A stretch of DNA of 64,000 bases from Thalassovita sp. (GTDB lineage: Bacteria > Pseudomonadota > Alphaproteobacteria > Rhodobacterales > Rhodobacteraceae): contig CP051233.1 in assembly GCA_017792425.1 (NCBI GenBank), forward strand, positions 3,322,481 to 3,386,480, written 5' to 3'. A program made the position numbers and the translations under genes. Shown here piece after piece: positions 46,101 to 55,958 of this stretch (position 1 is its first letter; each line of letters opens with the position of its first letter). The notes beneath the pieces were generated by a model. That model was given only the letters and a program-made list of their open reading frames with translations. It searched no databases and was not told the DNA's origin.

Positions 46101-46513
46101 TCGTTCATCCGATGTGATCTCCGAAAACAGCAGCCCCCAAGGTCAGCCTCCAACACAGAACACTTTGTCATACGGGGGAAGGCTGGCTTCGGGCCGGCAA
46201 TCGGTATTCCCATAGGAATCAACACCCGCTACCGACCCTTTACAGCACCGTCATTCGCTGCAGCTCAGCTTTGCCGGACTGGCTGTTCGCACATTTGCGA
46301 TTGCAGGGTTTACATCCACATCAGATCCATTGATCGGCATCCTTCGAATTGTCGCGCAAGTGATAGTCTGTCGGGGCGCATTCCCTCAGTCCTATTAGCA
46401 GGAGAATAATCTCTGGCATGGAAGCGAACTGGCGGGGAGGGAGACTCGGGCCTATCACGCTTCCTGACAAACAGCGCCGTGTTTCTGTTTCACGACGCAT
46501 TGGGAGGACTGCA
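46101..46513 (+). other. Long non-coding gap before the second TRAP operon
   Basis: About 410 bases without a convincing gene. The in-frame extension upstream of dctP (from 46418) is low-complexity and lacks homology features. It presumably holds the dctP promoter, but no clear -35/-10 pair stands out. A short repeat ATTCC-N4-GGAAT lies near 46209-46222. Confidence 0.4.
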
Positions 46514-47512
46514 ATGAAAAATAACATCATGTCCGCGGCTTTGGGATTGGCGCTCGGGATCAGCGCATCCATCGCACAAGCCGAAACGGTCCTGCGTGTG
46601 GGATCGGTCGCGCCATCAAAATCGCCTTGGGGCGCATGGATCACGGAAGCGGCACAAAAGCTCGAGGAAGTTTCGGGCGGCGAATTGAAGTTGAATCTGC
46701 TTCTCGACGGGCAAATCGGTGACGAGGTCACGATGACGCGCCAGGCGATGAAAGGCCGTCTCGACATGATTTATGTCTCCAATGATCCGCTGGCGGTGGT
46801 CATGCCCGAGATGGAACTGACCGTGACGCCGTATCTTTACGACAGCGTCGAGCAAGGCTCTTGCGTCACGAACGAGCATTTGGCCGGTATCATGGGGCCG
46901 CTGATGGCAACAAACGGCCTGGTACCCATCACCTGGATGGAGGTCGGCCATACGATCCTGTTCTCGCGCGAACCAATTCGGACACCCGACCAGATGAAAG
47001 GCGTCAAGATTCGCGTCGCCAATGGCGTGATCAAACGTGACTGGATGGCATCGCTCGGAACAACGCCCTCGCCGCTGAACGTGGCGGACACTGTCCCGGC
47101 GCTGCAGACCGGCGCCCTTGATGCGGTCAATCTGCCGGTTGTCTATGGCATCGCCGTGGGCATTCCGAAACTGGCGCCAAATGTCACGCTCACACGGCAT
47201 TTCCGCATCACCGGCGCGCTTGCGATCTCAGAGCGAAGCTGGAACAAGCTGAGCGATCAGGAAAAAGAATGGCTGATGAGCGTTGCGCCGATGGGGGCCA
47301 AGCTGAGCAGCATGATCCTAGGAGCTGAAAACGCGCTGCTTGGCCAAATCAAGGAGGCTGGCGTCAACGTGATAGAGCTTTCCGACGATGAAATGGCCGC
47401 ATGGCGTGCAAGCGCAGCCGACGCGCCGGAAAAGGCTGTCGGAGCTGTCGGGGGCCAAGCCGCCGAGATCATGGAAAAGCTTCAGGCCGCCAAAGCCGCC
47501 TGCGGAAACTGA
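46514..47512 (+). CDS. dctP: TRAP transporter substrate-binding protein (DctP type), sulfur island
   Basis: A 332-residue periplasmic binding protein with a signal peptide ending AQAET (about residue 23). The DctP core includes RVGSVAPSKSPWGAWITEAA and the conserved Arg in VKIRVANGVIKRDWMASLGT. The ATG at 46514 has GGGAGGA 6 bases upstream. It starts a DctP-Q-M-sulfotransferase run. Ligand unknown; island context suggests a sulfated or sulfonated organic anion. Confidence 0.9.
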   Translation: MKNNIMSAALGLALGISASIAQAETVLRVGSVAPSKSPWGAWITEAAQKLEEVSGGELKLNLLLDGQIGDEVTMTRQAMKGRLDMIYVSNDPLAVVMPEMELTVTPYLYDSVEQGSCVTNEHLAGIMGPLMATNGLVPITWMEVGHTILFSREPIRTPDQMKGVKIRVANGVIKRDWMASLGTTPSPLNVADTVPALQTGALDAVNLPVVYGIAVGIPKLAPNVTLTRHFRITGALAISERSWNKLSDQEKEWLMSVAPMGAKLSSMILGAENALLGQIKEAGVNVIELSDDEMAAWRASAADAPEKAVGAVGGQAAEIMEKLQAAKAACGN

Positions 47513-47537
47513 ACTTCAGCGCGGCGGGAGCGGACTC

Positions 47538-48017
47538 ATGCGTCTCTACGTTCAGCTTCTCTTGTGGTTGGAATCAGCAATCGCCGTCGTGGCCTATTTC
47601 ACGACGGCGGGGCTGCTTCTGAGCGTGATCCTGTCACGCGAGGTGTTCACGTCAAGCATTGATGGCGCACAAAAAGTTGCGGTTCTCTGTGCGATTATCG
47701 CCGGCTCTCTCGGGATGGCGATCGCTACAGGGGAAAACGCGCACCTGCGGCCCACCTTTGCCGACAAGATGTTACCGGGGCAACTGGTGGATCGTCTCGG
47801 CGACGTTCTCTCGGCGGTAATCCATATCTGCCTGGGCTATTTTGCAGTCACCTTCGTCACGGAATCTAAATCCTTCGGCGACGTGGCCGAACTGATCCGC
47901 GTTCCGCTGTGGCCCTTCCAGATGGTATTTCCCTACATGTTCTTTTCATCGGCACTGAAGCACCTTGTTTTCGCATGGCAGCCCGAGTGGAAGCCGCGAC
48001 CGATCCTGAGGGACTAA
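47538..48017 (+). CDS. dctQ: TRAP transporter small permease (DctQ type), sulfur island
   Basis: A 159-residue protein with four predicted helices. GSLGMAIATGENAHLRPTFA is the typical DctQ loop. The ATG at 47538 follows GGGAG at 8 bases; longer in-frame starts run into the dctP coding region. It ends 4 bases before dctM. Confidence 0.85.
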   Translation: MRLYVQLLLWLESAIAVVAYFTTAGLLLSVILSREVFTSSIDGAQKVAVLCAIIAGSLGMAIATGENAHLRPTFADKMLPGQLVDRLGDVLSAVIHICLGYFAVTFVTESKSFGDVAELIRVPLWPFQMVFPYMFFSSALKHLVFAWQPEWKPRPILRD

Positions 48018-48021
48018 GATC

Positions 48022-49281
48022 ATGACAGCGGTTGGACTTGGAGCCATTGTGCTCGCCATGTTGATCCTGCGCCAGAACATCATCCTGATGCTTCTCGTCG
48101 CGGCGGCCTATACGCATCTCGTCTGGGGCGACGGGCAGGTTGTTTATCTGATCGAGGACATGTGGGCGGCACTCGACAGTGAAGTGCTGTTGGCGATCCC
48201 GATGTTCATGTTGACCGGTGCCACCATGTCCACCGGATCGAGTGCGCAACGCCTGATCGACGTCGTGCGCGCGTTCACCGAATGGCTGCCCGGCGGCATG
48301 GCAATCGCGGCGGTGTTGTCCTGTGCTGTGTTCTCGTCGATCTCTGGATCGTCGGCGGTCACACTGCTGGCCGTGGGTACGGTGCTTTATCCGGCGCTGA
48401 AAGATGCCGGTTACGACAAACGCTACGCGCTGGGGTCATTGGCATCGGCCGGCACACTGGGGATCATCATCCCGCCATCAATCCCGCTGATCATTTACGG
48501 CATCATCACCGAAACCAGCATCGCTGATCTATTTCTGGCAGGCATCGTGCCCGGGCTTCTGCTGACCGCGATCCTGTCCTTCTATGGCTTCTGGCGAAAC
48601 CGCCAGATCGCCCCGACACCGTTTTCCTGGACCCGAGCCCGAGAGGCCCTCAAGGAAGGCATTTGGGCGATGCTATTACCAATCATCCTGCTGGGTGGTA
48701 TCTACTCGGGCTATTTCGCTCCGACCGAGGCGGCAGCGGTGGCGCTGGCTTATGCGCTCATCGTCGAGCTTTTCATACATCGCGAACTGGGTTTCCTTAG
48801 CTTCTTCGCCATCTTCAAGTATACCGCGCAACTTCTGGGCTCGATCTTTCCGATCCTCGCCGTGGCGCTGTCGCTAAAATCACTGCTGGCAGTGCAAGGC
48901 GTACCGCAGGAATTCGCCGCGTTCCTTCAGGCGACTTTCAACAACGAAGTTTCCTACCTGCTCGCGGTGAACCTTGCGCTGCTGATCGTCGGCTGCTTTG
49001 TTGATGCTATCCCGGCCATCTTGATACTGGGGCCACTCTTCTATGCAGGAGCCGCGACCTTTGGCATTCACCCGGTCCATTTCGGGATTATCATGGTAGT
49101 GAATCTAGAACTTGGCTTCCTAACCCCGCCGATCGGGCTCAACCTGATCGTCGCCATGACGGCTTTCAAGGAAAAATTCTCGACTGTGGCGATATCGGTG
49201 TTGCCGTTCCTGGCACTTATGCTGGTTTTCCTGACGATCGTCACCTTCGTGCCGGAATTGTCGATGTGGCTGGTGCGCTGA
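48022..49281 (+). CDS. dctM: TRAP transporter large permease (DctM type), sulfur island
   Basis: A 419-residue protein of about 12 helices with the family motifs AVFSSISGSSAVTLLAVGTV and GTLGIIIPPSIPLIIYGI. It pairs with the upstream DctP and DctQ. A sulfotransferase gene follows 65 bases downstream on the same strand. Confidence 0.92.
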   Translation: MTAVGLGAIVLAMLILRQNIILMLLVAAAYTHLVWGDGQVVYLIEDMWAALDSEVLLAIPMFMLTGATMSTGSSAQRLIDVVRAFTEWLPGGMAIAAVLSCAVFSSISGSSAVTLLAVGTVLYPALKDAGYDKRYALGSLASAGTLGIIIPPSIPLIIYGIITETSIADLFLAGIVPGLLLTAILSFYGFWRNRQIAPTPFSWTRAREALKEGIWAMLLPIILLGGIYSGYFAPTEAAAVALAYALIVELFIHRELGFLSFFAIFKYTAQLLGSIFPILAVALSLKSLLAVQGVPQEFAAFLQATFNNEVSYLLAVNLALLIVGCFVDAIPAILILGPLFYAGAATFGIHPVHFGIIMVVNLELGFLTPPIGLNLIVAMTAFKEKFSTVAISVLPFLALMLVFLTIVTFVPELSMWLVR

Positions 49282-49346
49282 ATATTTGCAGGAAAGGCGC
49301 CCGAAAGGGTCAGCCTACCTGACCACTGTTTGAGGGAGACAGGACG

Positions 49347-50582
49347 ATGGCCTATCATAAACCGTATGCCTTTCGTGGCCTCAACAAGGCTTTCCAACTG
49401 GGGCAGGCCCTGGGGGGGGTGCCACGCGAGCTCAATCCAGACAAGTTAGAGAAAAAGGCGAGGAAACGTACCCGCCTCAAGGATTTCGGCGATCCCTACT
49501 ATCGCGAAGGGCTCGAAGTGCTTTGCGACAGTCTGAACAAAGACAGCCGGGTGAATGCCTATGGCTACTTTCTGGCCGAAAGCACGATCGTGAGTTTCCT
49601 CGAAACCCGGCTTCTGTTGCAGGACCGGCGCAACCGCGATCGGCCGGAACTGCGTACCGAGTTGATCGACCCGATCATCGTCGGCGGTCTGGCGCGCACA
49701 GGTACGACCGCGCTCCACCGCATGTTGGCCGCACCCGAGGATCACCACGGCGTCGAGTGGTGGGAGTTGAACCTGCCGATGAACCGCAACGCCTCTGACA
49801 GCCGCGAAGACCGAATCAAGACCGCAGAAGCGATTATACGCCCGCGTGAGCTTTTCACCCCGCACCTGGACTCGATGCACTACATTCGGCCACACACACT
49901 GGAGGAATGTTTCTGGCTTCTCGGCGGCACCTTTTCCTCGCGCACAGTGACAGAGTTCATGGTCTGCTATTCCTACTTGGATTGGTATTACGCAAATGCC
50001 GATCATGACAAGAAATACGCTGACTATGCCGATCTCTTGCGGATCATCCAGTCTGGGCATCCCGGTAAGCGGCTGGTCCTGAAATCCATCGAGCACGCCG
50101 AGAACGTGCATATGATCTACAAGCATATCCCGAACGTGAACTTCATCTGCACACACCGCCAGCCCCGCGAATGCGTGCCCTCCTATATCTCGCTCAATAC
50201 ATTCGTGCTGGATCTGTCCTGCAACGATCTTGACCTCGAAAGGCATGGCGAGGCCGTGCTGGAAGTCAGCCGAAAAAGCGTGCAGGACTACATGAAAAAC
50301 CGCATCGGATTCGAAGGCCGTATCTACGATCATTCCTACTATGACATGTTGTCAGACCCGGTTGGCTGCATCCGCAATGTCTACCAGCACTTCGGCTTGG
50401 GCTGGTCCGATCAGATCGCCTATGAGGTTGGCAAGCACACGCGCGAGCATCAGCAGCACAAATACGGCAAACACAGCTATAAGGCCGAGGATTTCGGTCT
50501 GACTTCCGAGAAGATCGAGACGCGGATGGCCGAATATCTGGCAAAGTTTTTCCCCCACGGCGCATTCCGGCGACCAGACTGA
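49347..50582 (+). CDS. Sulfotransferase family protein 1
   Basis: A 411-residue PAPS-dependent-type sulfotransferase. The 5'-phosphosulfate loop is GGLARTGTTALHRM (about residues 113-126) and the 3'-phosphate region is VNFICTHRQPRECVPSYISL (about 265-285). No signal peptide. It shares its overall plan and the C-terminal YGKHSYKAEDFGL block with sulfotransferase 2 at 51596-52801, so the two are homologous. Acceptor unknown. It lies in the TRAP DctPQM run. Confidence 0.85.
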   Translation: MAYHKPYAFRGLNKAFQLGQALGGVPRELNPDKLEKKARKRTRLKDFGDPYYREGLEVLCDSLNKDSRVNAYGYFLAESTIVSFLETRLLLQDRRNRDRPELRTELIDPIIVGGLARTGTTALHRMLAAPEDHHGVEWWELNLPMNRNASDSREDRIKTAEAIIRPRELFTPHLDSMHYIRPHTLEECFWLLGGTFSSRTVTEFMVCYSYLDWYYANADHDKKYADYADLLRIIQSGHPGKRLVLKSIEHAENVHMIYKHIPNVNFICTHRQPRECVPSYISLNTFVLDLSCNDLDLERHGEAVLEVSRKSVQDYMKNRIGFEGRIYDHSYYDMLSDPVGCIRNVYQHFGLGWSDQIAYEVGKHTREHQQHKYGKHSYKAEDFGLTSEKIETRMAEYLAKFFPHGAFRRPD

Positions 50583-50804
50583 GCACATTCAGTTGGAAAG
50601 GTCCGGTGCAGCTTCGGCCCTGTCGGGGCCAACCACCAGCATTCGGCCTTGACCGCAGAGGCGAACGGGAGCGCGATGGTTGGGCCGCAGGATTTAATAA
50701 TTGCTGGACCTTCGGCATTTGCGCTGCGGCCTGGGGTATTGGCCCGCGCTGGAGGTAAACTTTTCCAACACTCTATTCTATGTGCTTGCCGACACCTGTT
50801 CGTA

Positions 50805-51569
50805 TCAACCGAACAGGGTTTCGAACAGCTGCTTCAAGACCCCCGCGCCCGCAAGCATGACCAGTACGGACAAGCTGATAGGGCGATAATACCGTTCATT
50901 CTCAGGGGTAAAATAGCGCCGCCCAAGCCAGAGGCCAAAGAGGTAGGGCAGGAGTATGCCGGCAACCCTCATGAGTGCCTGCATCGTCATCACACCCATC
51001 GCCAACTGCCAGAACAGCCCGATCGCACCGCTGATCATCACGCCCAGGATCATCGTGCCACGCATTGTGCGCGCCTGCATTTTCAACGCCACCACATAGA
51101 GCGCCTGCACAAGCCCACCGACAGAGGCAAGCCCCTGAATGAGCCCCGCAAGGCTACCCACAATCGCGGCGGGCAGAATCCCCCGCCCGAGCGGCAGAGG
51201 CACGCGGGCAAGCTGCAACGCGGCCAGCCCCCCGACGAGTGCGAGCGCGATGAGCTTGGACCTCTCGGGATCCATCCCTTGCGTCAGGTAGAGGCCGAAC
51301 GGCAGCGCGGCAAATGCAAACCCGATCATCGGGATCACGAGTTTGATATCCGCATCCTTGATGCCGCCACGCACCAGAAAGACGGATGCCACGATCTCAA
51401 GAAGCAGGCAGATGGGCAGCAGATCGAGTGGCGCAAGAACCAGCGTTCCCGTGGCCATGACAACAGCAGAAGCGGCAAAGCCCGTAAATCCGCGCACCAC
51501 GCCGGCGACAAAGACAGTTGCAATGAGGTAGGCAAACGTGGTGGCCGAAAGGCCCAAAGCCGCGAGCAT
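50805..51569 (-). CDS. TSUP (TauE/SafE) family membrane exporter
   Basis: A 254-residue protein with about eight helices and the TSUP repeats GVVRGFTGFAASAV and GSLAGLIQGLASVGG. The family exports sulfite, sulfoacetate or related anions. GGAG lies 6 bases before the ATG. It is last in the sulfatase-sulfotransferase-TSUP run, 26 bases after the sulfotransferase stop, so it is a good candidate for disposal of released inorganic sulfur. The 222 bases between it and sulfotransferase 1 hold no gene that I can support. Confidence 0.85.
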   Translation of the reverse strand: MLAALGLSATTFAYLIATVFVAGVVRGFTGFAASAVVMATGTLVLAPLDLLPICLLLEIVASVFLVRGGIKDADIKLVIPMIGFAFAALPFGLYLTQGMDPERSKLIALALVGGLAALQLARVPLPLGRGILPAAIVGSLAGLIQGLASVGGLVQALYVVALKMQARTMRGTMILGVMISGAIGLFWQLAMGVMTMQALMRVAGILLPYLFGLWLGRRYFTPENERYYRPISLSVLVMLAGAGVLKQLFETLFG

Positions 51570-51595
51570 GATTGCACTCCAATTCCTGGACAGAG

Positions 51596-52801
51596 TCAGG
51601 CTTCGACAAACGAGGCTGTGTAGCCCTCGTAGTGGTCACGGACCCAGGCGTTCTCCAACCCGAACTCGGCTAATGAATATTCGTGCTTGCCATGCTTGCC
51701 TTTTGGGTTCTTTGCATGGTGATCGGCAATCGCCTCGCGCCGCGCTTGGGGCAGCGTCAGCCCACAGAATTCGTAAATCCGTTCAACGCTCGATAGCGGA
51801 TCGGACATCATGTCGGCATAGCGCACATCCAGAATACATTGGGGATACCGCGCACGCGCCTCGGCCATTTTGGCCAGCGACACATCGGTCATGTCGATGA
51901 TGGTTTGCGCTTCGCGGTCGAGGTCTTGCCGGTTGATCGCCAGGGTGCGTGTTGTTCGGCCCAGGCTGAAATAGCTGCCCATCTGTTCGACGATATCCCG
52001 ATGCGTAATGATCACCCGCGCCTCTGGTACCGCGTCGAGCAATTCGCACAGTCCGTCATTGTGATCGGGTGCCTTCAGGACCAGTCGCTGCCCAGGGTAT
52101 TCCCCTTGGAGATAGCGCAACTGGTCTGCGTAATCGCGATACTTGGCCGTCTTGTCGGCGCGCGACACCCAATTCTGATAGGAATAGACCGGAGCGAGGT
52201 TCCAGAACAGGCGCGAAACCATTGATTGCGTGGTCATCCAGAAGCATTCTTCAGGGGCCTCCGGCTGGATCAGATGCACGCTGTCCAACTCGGGCGTGAG
52301 TTTCTTGCGGATGCCAATAAAGGCCTCGGCCTCAGCAATGCGTGACTCGCGCGTATCTTCTGGGCTAATCGGGATCGGGCGCGACACCTGCCAATAGGGC
52401 AGCGACGCATGGGCCGGGTCTGCCGACAGCAACCGGTGCAGGAAAGTCGTGCCCGTGCGCGGCAGACCGGTCACGATGATTGGCGCAACGAGGGGCGTCT
52501 CCAGCCGTTCCGGTGCTGTTACTCGGGCATTTTGCAGCAACAGACGGTTCGTCAACTGATTGCGAATGACCCCGGCCACCATCATCCGGCCAAGTGCGTT
52601 GAGGTCGGCCTCATCATCGAGCGAGGTGCAAAGCCTTTGGAGCGGGTCCAGGAAGGTGTCGGCACCGAAATCCGTCAATCCACATTGCTCGGTTGCGGTT
52701 TGCATCAGCCATTCTGGTGCAAACAGCGCGGGCACCTGGCGCATCTGCGCGCTCAACGCCGGGAAATGCGCCTCTATCCTTTTGACGATATCGGTTTCCA
52801 T
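51596..52801 (-). CDS. Sulfotransferase family protein 2
   Basis: A 401-residue PAPS-dependent-type sulfotransferase. The 5'-phosphosulfate loop is VTGLPRTGTTFLHRLL (about residues 110-125), the 3'-phosphate region is ARVIITHRDIVEQMGSYFSL, and the C-terminal KGKHGKHEYSLAEFGL resembles its paralogue. The ATG at 52801 is 2 bases after the sulfatase stop, so the genes are translationally coupled; a longer frame extends into the sulfatase and is rejected. Acceptor unknown. Confidence 0.87.
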   Translation of the reverse strand: METDIVKRIEAHFPALSAQMRQVPALFAPEWLMQTATEQCGLTDFGADTFLDPLQRLCTSLDDEADLNALGRMMVAGVIRNQLTNRLLLQNARVTAPERLETPLVAPIIVTGLPRTGTTFLHRLLSADPAHASLPYWQVSRPIPISPEDTRESRIAEAEAFIGIRKKLTPELDSVHLIQPEAPEECFWMTTQSMVSRLFWNLAPVYSYQNWVSRADKTAKYRDYADQLRYLQGEYPGQRLVLKAPDHNDGLCELLDAVPEARVIITHRDIVEQMGSYFSLGRTTRTLAINRQDLDREAQTIIDMTDVSLAKMAEARARYPQCILDVRYADMMSDPLSSVERIYEFCGLTLPQARREAIADHHAKNPKGKHGKHEYSLAEFGLENAWVRDHYEGYTASFVEA

Positions 52802-52803
52802 TC

Positions 52804-55119
52804 CTACCAATCCCTTTGTACGGCGATTTCCGCCTGATTGACCATGCTCCCCGGTGCCTGCGGACCGGGGTCTATATGCAGCCAGTCGATCTGGCCCGAA
52901 TAGGCAAATGTGCCGCGACCTTCGCATTCCGTGGCGACCTTGGTCTTGCGATCGAGTCCGATATCCAGCCCCTCGCCGTTGAACATCAATATTCCCGGAG
53001 ACATCTCGACGTCGCCGCAAGCATAGGTCTCACCATCTGCTTCAAGCCGGACCTGTGCCTGACCACGCAGCTTGCCCGGCGCAGTATGGTGGATCACAAG
53101 TTGCTGCAGCCCCGGGCGTAAGGGCAGGCGCACCTCGTATTTGGCCAGTACGCCGCCATTGTAGTGCAGCACTGCCTTGCCGCCGATGACGTAGGCACAG
53201 ATGCCTTTCAAACTGTCACCGAGCGCAAAAAGCACCCCCTCCATGCCGTCGGCGTAATCAAACTGGAGCCGGGCGACATAGTCGCGATCAGCAAAAAGCG
53301 GGCTGACCTTGACCGCCTGATAGCCTTCGGTCCCGGGATAGAATTTGTGCGGGCGATTGATGTCAGCCAGCCGTTCGGGGCTGTGGGTCAGCGCACGCAC
53401 CAATGTGCGATTGTCGAGCGGATAAGCGTAATTGGCAAAGGCATCTTCGTCGAAGGCGTGGATCAGGCGTTCAAGGATCTCGGGGTGCCGTTTCGACAGG
53501 TCATGGCATTCGGTCGGGTCGGTCGCAAGATCGAACAGCATCCAGTTGTCGAGGTCGATCTCGGAGCCTGGTGGCTGTAGCGAACCGATCTTCCATTTGC
53601 CGTCGATATAGCCACGGTTACCTTCCAGTTCAAAGTATTGCCGCGAACGGGCGGCAGGCGCAGTACCGTTGGTCAGCATCGGCAGAAAGGAAACCCCGTC
53701 TTGCCCGCGTGTGCGATAGCCGTTGAACGCAGCCGGGTAGTCCAGGCCCAGAAGATCAAGGATCGTGGGCGAGATGTCGGTGACATGCGCCCAGTTTTCT
53801 CGTACAGCACCCGCGTCCTTGATCCGCGCTGGCCAATGCAGCAGGAACGGCACCCGGATGCCACCATTCATCGGTGTGCGTTTGAAAAAGCGAAACGGGG
53901 TATTGCCGGCATTCCCCCAACCCTTGGGATAAGCGGGCGACGAGTTGACCGCCCCCAGCAACCCCCTGTCGAGCAGTTCGCGCGCCAGCTCCGGCGGCTC
54001 GGTCTGGGTGACGCGTTTTTCGGTGAAATTTGCCGCGCCGTCCTCACCACCGATGGACGAGGCGCCATTGTCCGAAGTGATCAAGATCAGTGTGTTGTCA
54101 AGCTTCTCCAATCGGACCAATTCATCCACGATCCGGCCGATGTTCTGGTCAATGTTGTCGACCAGACCGGCATAGATCTCCATATAGGCCGCCATGATAT
54201 CCAACTCGCCCTCGGGCATGTCTTGCCATTTTGGCACGCCCGGCGACAATTCGGGCAGTTCCCAATCGCCGATCACACCCATCTCTCGCTGACGCGCATA
54301 GCGTTCCTGACGGATCGCGTCCCATCCGGCATCGTAGCGGCCCTTGTACTTGGCGATGTCTTCGGGTTTGGCATGGTGCGGCGTGTGCGGGGCATTCGTG
54401 GCGAAATAGAGGAAGAACGGCTTGTCCGGCGCAGCCGACGACGCATGGCCGCGCAGCATCTTGATTGCCTGCCTAGCGAAATCGTCGGTCGAGAAATAGT
54501 CCGGCCCGTATTCCTCGATATCGCGGAACTCGTTGCCCTCCACGATCTGGCCCGGCGCGTGATAGTTGGTTTCGGCGCCGAGGAACCCATAGAACCGATC
54601 AAAGCCGCGCTGCAAGGGCCAGCTCGATTTGTCATCGGCACTTGATTGTTTGGCGTCCGGTGTGTTGTGCCATTTGCCTACCGCATAGGTGGCATAGCCC
54701 GCGTCGCGCAGCAGTTCGGGAATGGTCGGCGCATCTTTAGACATCTCTGCTGCCCGGAACCCGGGATACCCCGGATCGGCATGGGTCAGCCATCCCGCCC
54801 CCACAGAATGCGGGTTCTTGCCAGTCATCAGCGCCGCCCGCGCGGGCGCGCACATCGGCACCGTGGTGTAGTTGTTGAACCGCAGCCCCCCGGCAGCAAG
54901 CCGGTCGAGGTTGGGGGTTTCGATCTCTGATCCGAAACAGCTCATTTCGGCAAACCCAAGGTCATCAAGCAGAATGACAAGGATATTCGGCGCGCCCTTG
55001 GGCGGCGTGACCCGTGCCCGCCAATGGGGTTCGCTGTCCCTGAACGTCTTGCCGATCTTGCCGGTCCAGCCATTGGCCGGATCACCACTTTTCAAACCGT
55101 CTTCGCCAGTCTTGCCCAT
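52804..55119 (-). CDS. Large arylsulfatase (CAPAR active site)
   Basis: A 771-residue sulfatase comparable in size to mycobacterial AtsA/AtsD-type enzymes. The formylglycine site is Cys90-Ala-Pro-Ala-Arg94. Metal ligands lie in LLDDLGF (about 50-56) and TSDNGASS. A C-terminal beta-rich domain of about 200 residues follows. No signal peptide, so cytoplasmic. The ATG at 55119 was chosen because it starts the family-like N-terminus; an upstream in-frame start adds 20 residues. It heads a sulfatase-sulfotransferase-TSUP operon. No formylglycine-generating enzyme is encoded in the window. Confidence 0.9.
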   Translation of the reverse strand: MGKTGEDGLKSGDPANGWTGKIGKTFRDSEPHWRARVTPPKGAPNILVILLDDLGFAEMSCFGSEIETPNLDRLAAGGLRFNNYTTVPMCAPARAALMTGKNPHSVGAGWLTHADPGYPGFRAAEMSKDAPTIPELLRDAGYATYAVGKWHNTPDAKQSSADDKSSWPLQRGFDRFYGFLGAETNYHAPGQIVEGNEFRDIEEYGPDYFSTDDFARQAIKMLRGHASSAAPDKPFFLYFATNAPHTPHHAKPEDIAKYKGRYDAGWDAIRQERYARQREMGVIGDWELPELSPGVPKWQDMPEGELDIMAAYMEIYAGLVDNIDQNIGRIVDELVRLEKLDNTLILITSDNGASSIGGEDGAANFTEKRVTQTEPPELARELLDRGLLGAVNSSPAYPKGWGNAGNTPFRFFKRTPMNGGIRVPFLLHWPARIKDAGAVRENWAHVTDISPTILDLLGLDYPAAFNGYRTRGQDGVSFLPMLTNGTAPAARSRQYFELEGNRGYIDGKWKIGSLQPPGSEIDLDNWMLFDLATDPTECHDLSKRHPEILERLIHAFDEDAFANYAYPLDNRTLVRALTHSPERLADINRPHKFYPGTEGYQAVKVSPLFADRDYVARLQFDYADGMEGVLFALGDSLKGICAYVIGGKAVLHYNGGVLAKYEVRLPLRPGLQQLVIHHTAPGKLRGQAQVRLEADGETYACGDVEMSPGILMFNGEGLDIGLDRKTKVATECEGRGTFAYSGQIDWLHIDPGPQAPGSMVNQAEIAVQRDW

Positions 55120-55226
55120 GTCAGGGTTCCTTTCTTTTTCGGTCTCAATGTCTGCTCTTGCTGGACACTCAAATATCACTCATGCGACAATTTTAGTCGG
55201 ACAAAGGATCGGCGCGAACAGCATCC

Positions 55227-55928
55227 ATGAAAGCACAGAAGATTGGGAACCTGATCAACTCACCCCTCACACAGGGTCAGCAGTTGGGGGCGGACACCGT
55301 TGACAAGATGATCGCCCTAGGGCGCATAGCGAAATATCGCCAAGGAGAATTCATCACCCGGCGTGGCGAAATGAAGCCAAATCTCTGTGTCGTCCTGTCG
55401 GGCGTGGTACGGCTGACGGCCTTCACCGAAGACGGAAACGAGATGCTGGCGCTGCTACTGAAGCCGGGTGAGTTCTGGGGCGTGCATCCTTGCCTTGGTG
55501 GCTTCCCTGAAACCAATGATACTGTCGTCGAGGCCGAGAGCGAGATCCTGCTTCTGTCGGTCGAGGCGGTACAGCAATTGATGTGGACCTGCCAGGATTT
55601 CCAGAAAGCGATGGTCGCCTTGCTGTGTAGGCGATTGAACCTCGCTGTTTCGGTGGCAGAGCAACTGGGCTCTTGGACTGCGCGCGAAAGGCTGGCATGG
55701 CGGTTGCTATTGCTGACCAAGGGGGTGGACGATCGCGCGGCAAAAGACGCGTTGCCCGAGATCTGTATCTCGCAGGAATCGCTGGCCTCTATGCTGCACC
55801 TTTCGCGGCAGCGGACGAACATGATCCTCAAGGCACTCGAAGCGGATGGGCTGGTTGCACTCGGCTATGGTCGCATCACGATTGTCGATGCCGACAGATT
55901 GCGCGCCGAGTTCGCCCGAACGCATTGA
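55227..55928 (+). CDS. Crp/Fnr family transcriptional regulator
   Basis: A 233-residue regulator. The cyclic-nucleotide-binding-like beta roll is at about residues 30-130 (LKPGEFWGVHPCLGG). A dimerisation helix and a C-terminal helix-turn-helix (SQESLASMLHLSRQRTNMIL, about 180-200) follow. No Fnr-type N-terminal Cys cluster is present. It stands between the divergent sulfatase operon and the downstream TPP-enzyme operon and probably controls one or both. Confidence 0.87.
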   Translation: MKAQKIGNLINSPLTQGQQLGADTVDKMIALGRIAKYRQGEFITRRGEMKPNLCVVLSGVVRLTAFTEDGNEMLALLLKPGEFWGVHPCLGGFPETNDTVVEAESEILLLSVEAVQQLMWTCQDFQKAMVALLCRRLNLAVSVAEQLGSWTARERLAWRLLLLTKGVDDRAAKDALPEICISQESLASMLHLSRQRTNMILKALEADGLVALGYGRITIVDADRLRAEFARTH

Positions 55929-55958
55929 CGCCCGAAAACCACCGAAAATCTCGACCAT

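Noticed and set aside
50612..50635. Short GGCCC/GGGCC hairpin after sulfotransferase 1
   Set aside because: The stem is only 5 bp and there is no T-tract, so I do not call a terminator.
50649..51623. Plus-strand frame of 324 codons over the TSUP gene
   Set aside because: It is composition-driven antisense; the minus frame has membrane helices and TSUP motifs.
55180..55210. CGAC-N7-GTCG repeat in the sulfatase/Crp divergent region
   Set aside because: The arms are only 4 bases long and differ from the TGTCA-N6-TGACA site; too weak to call.
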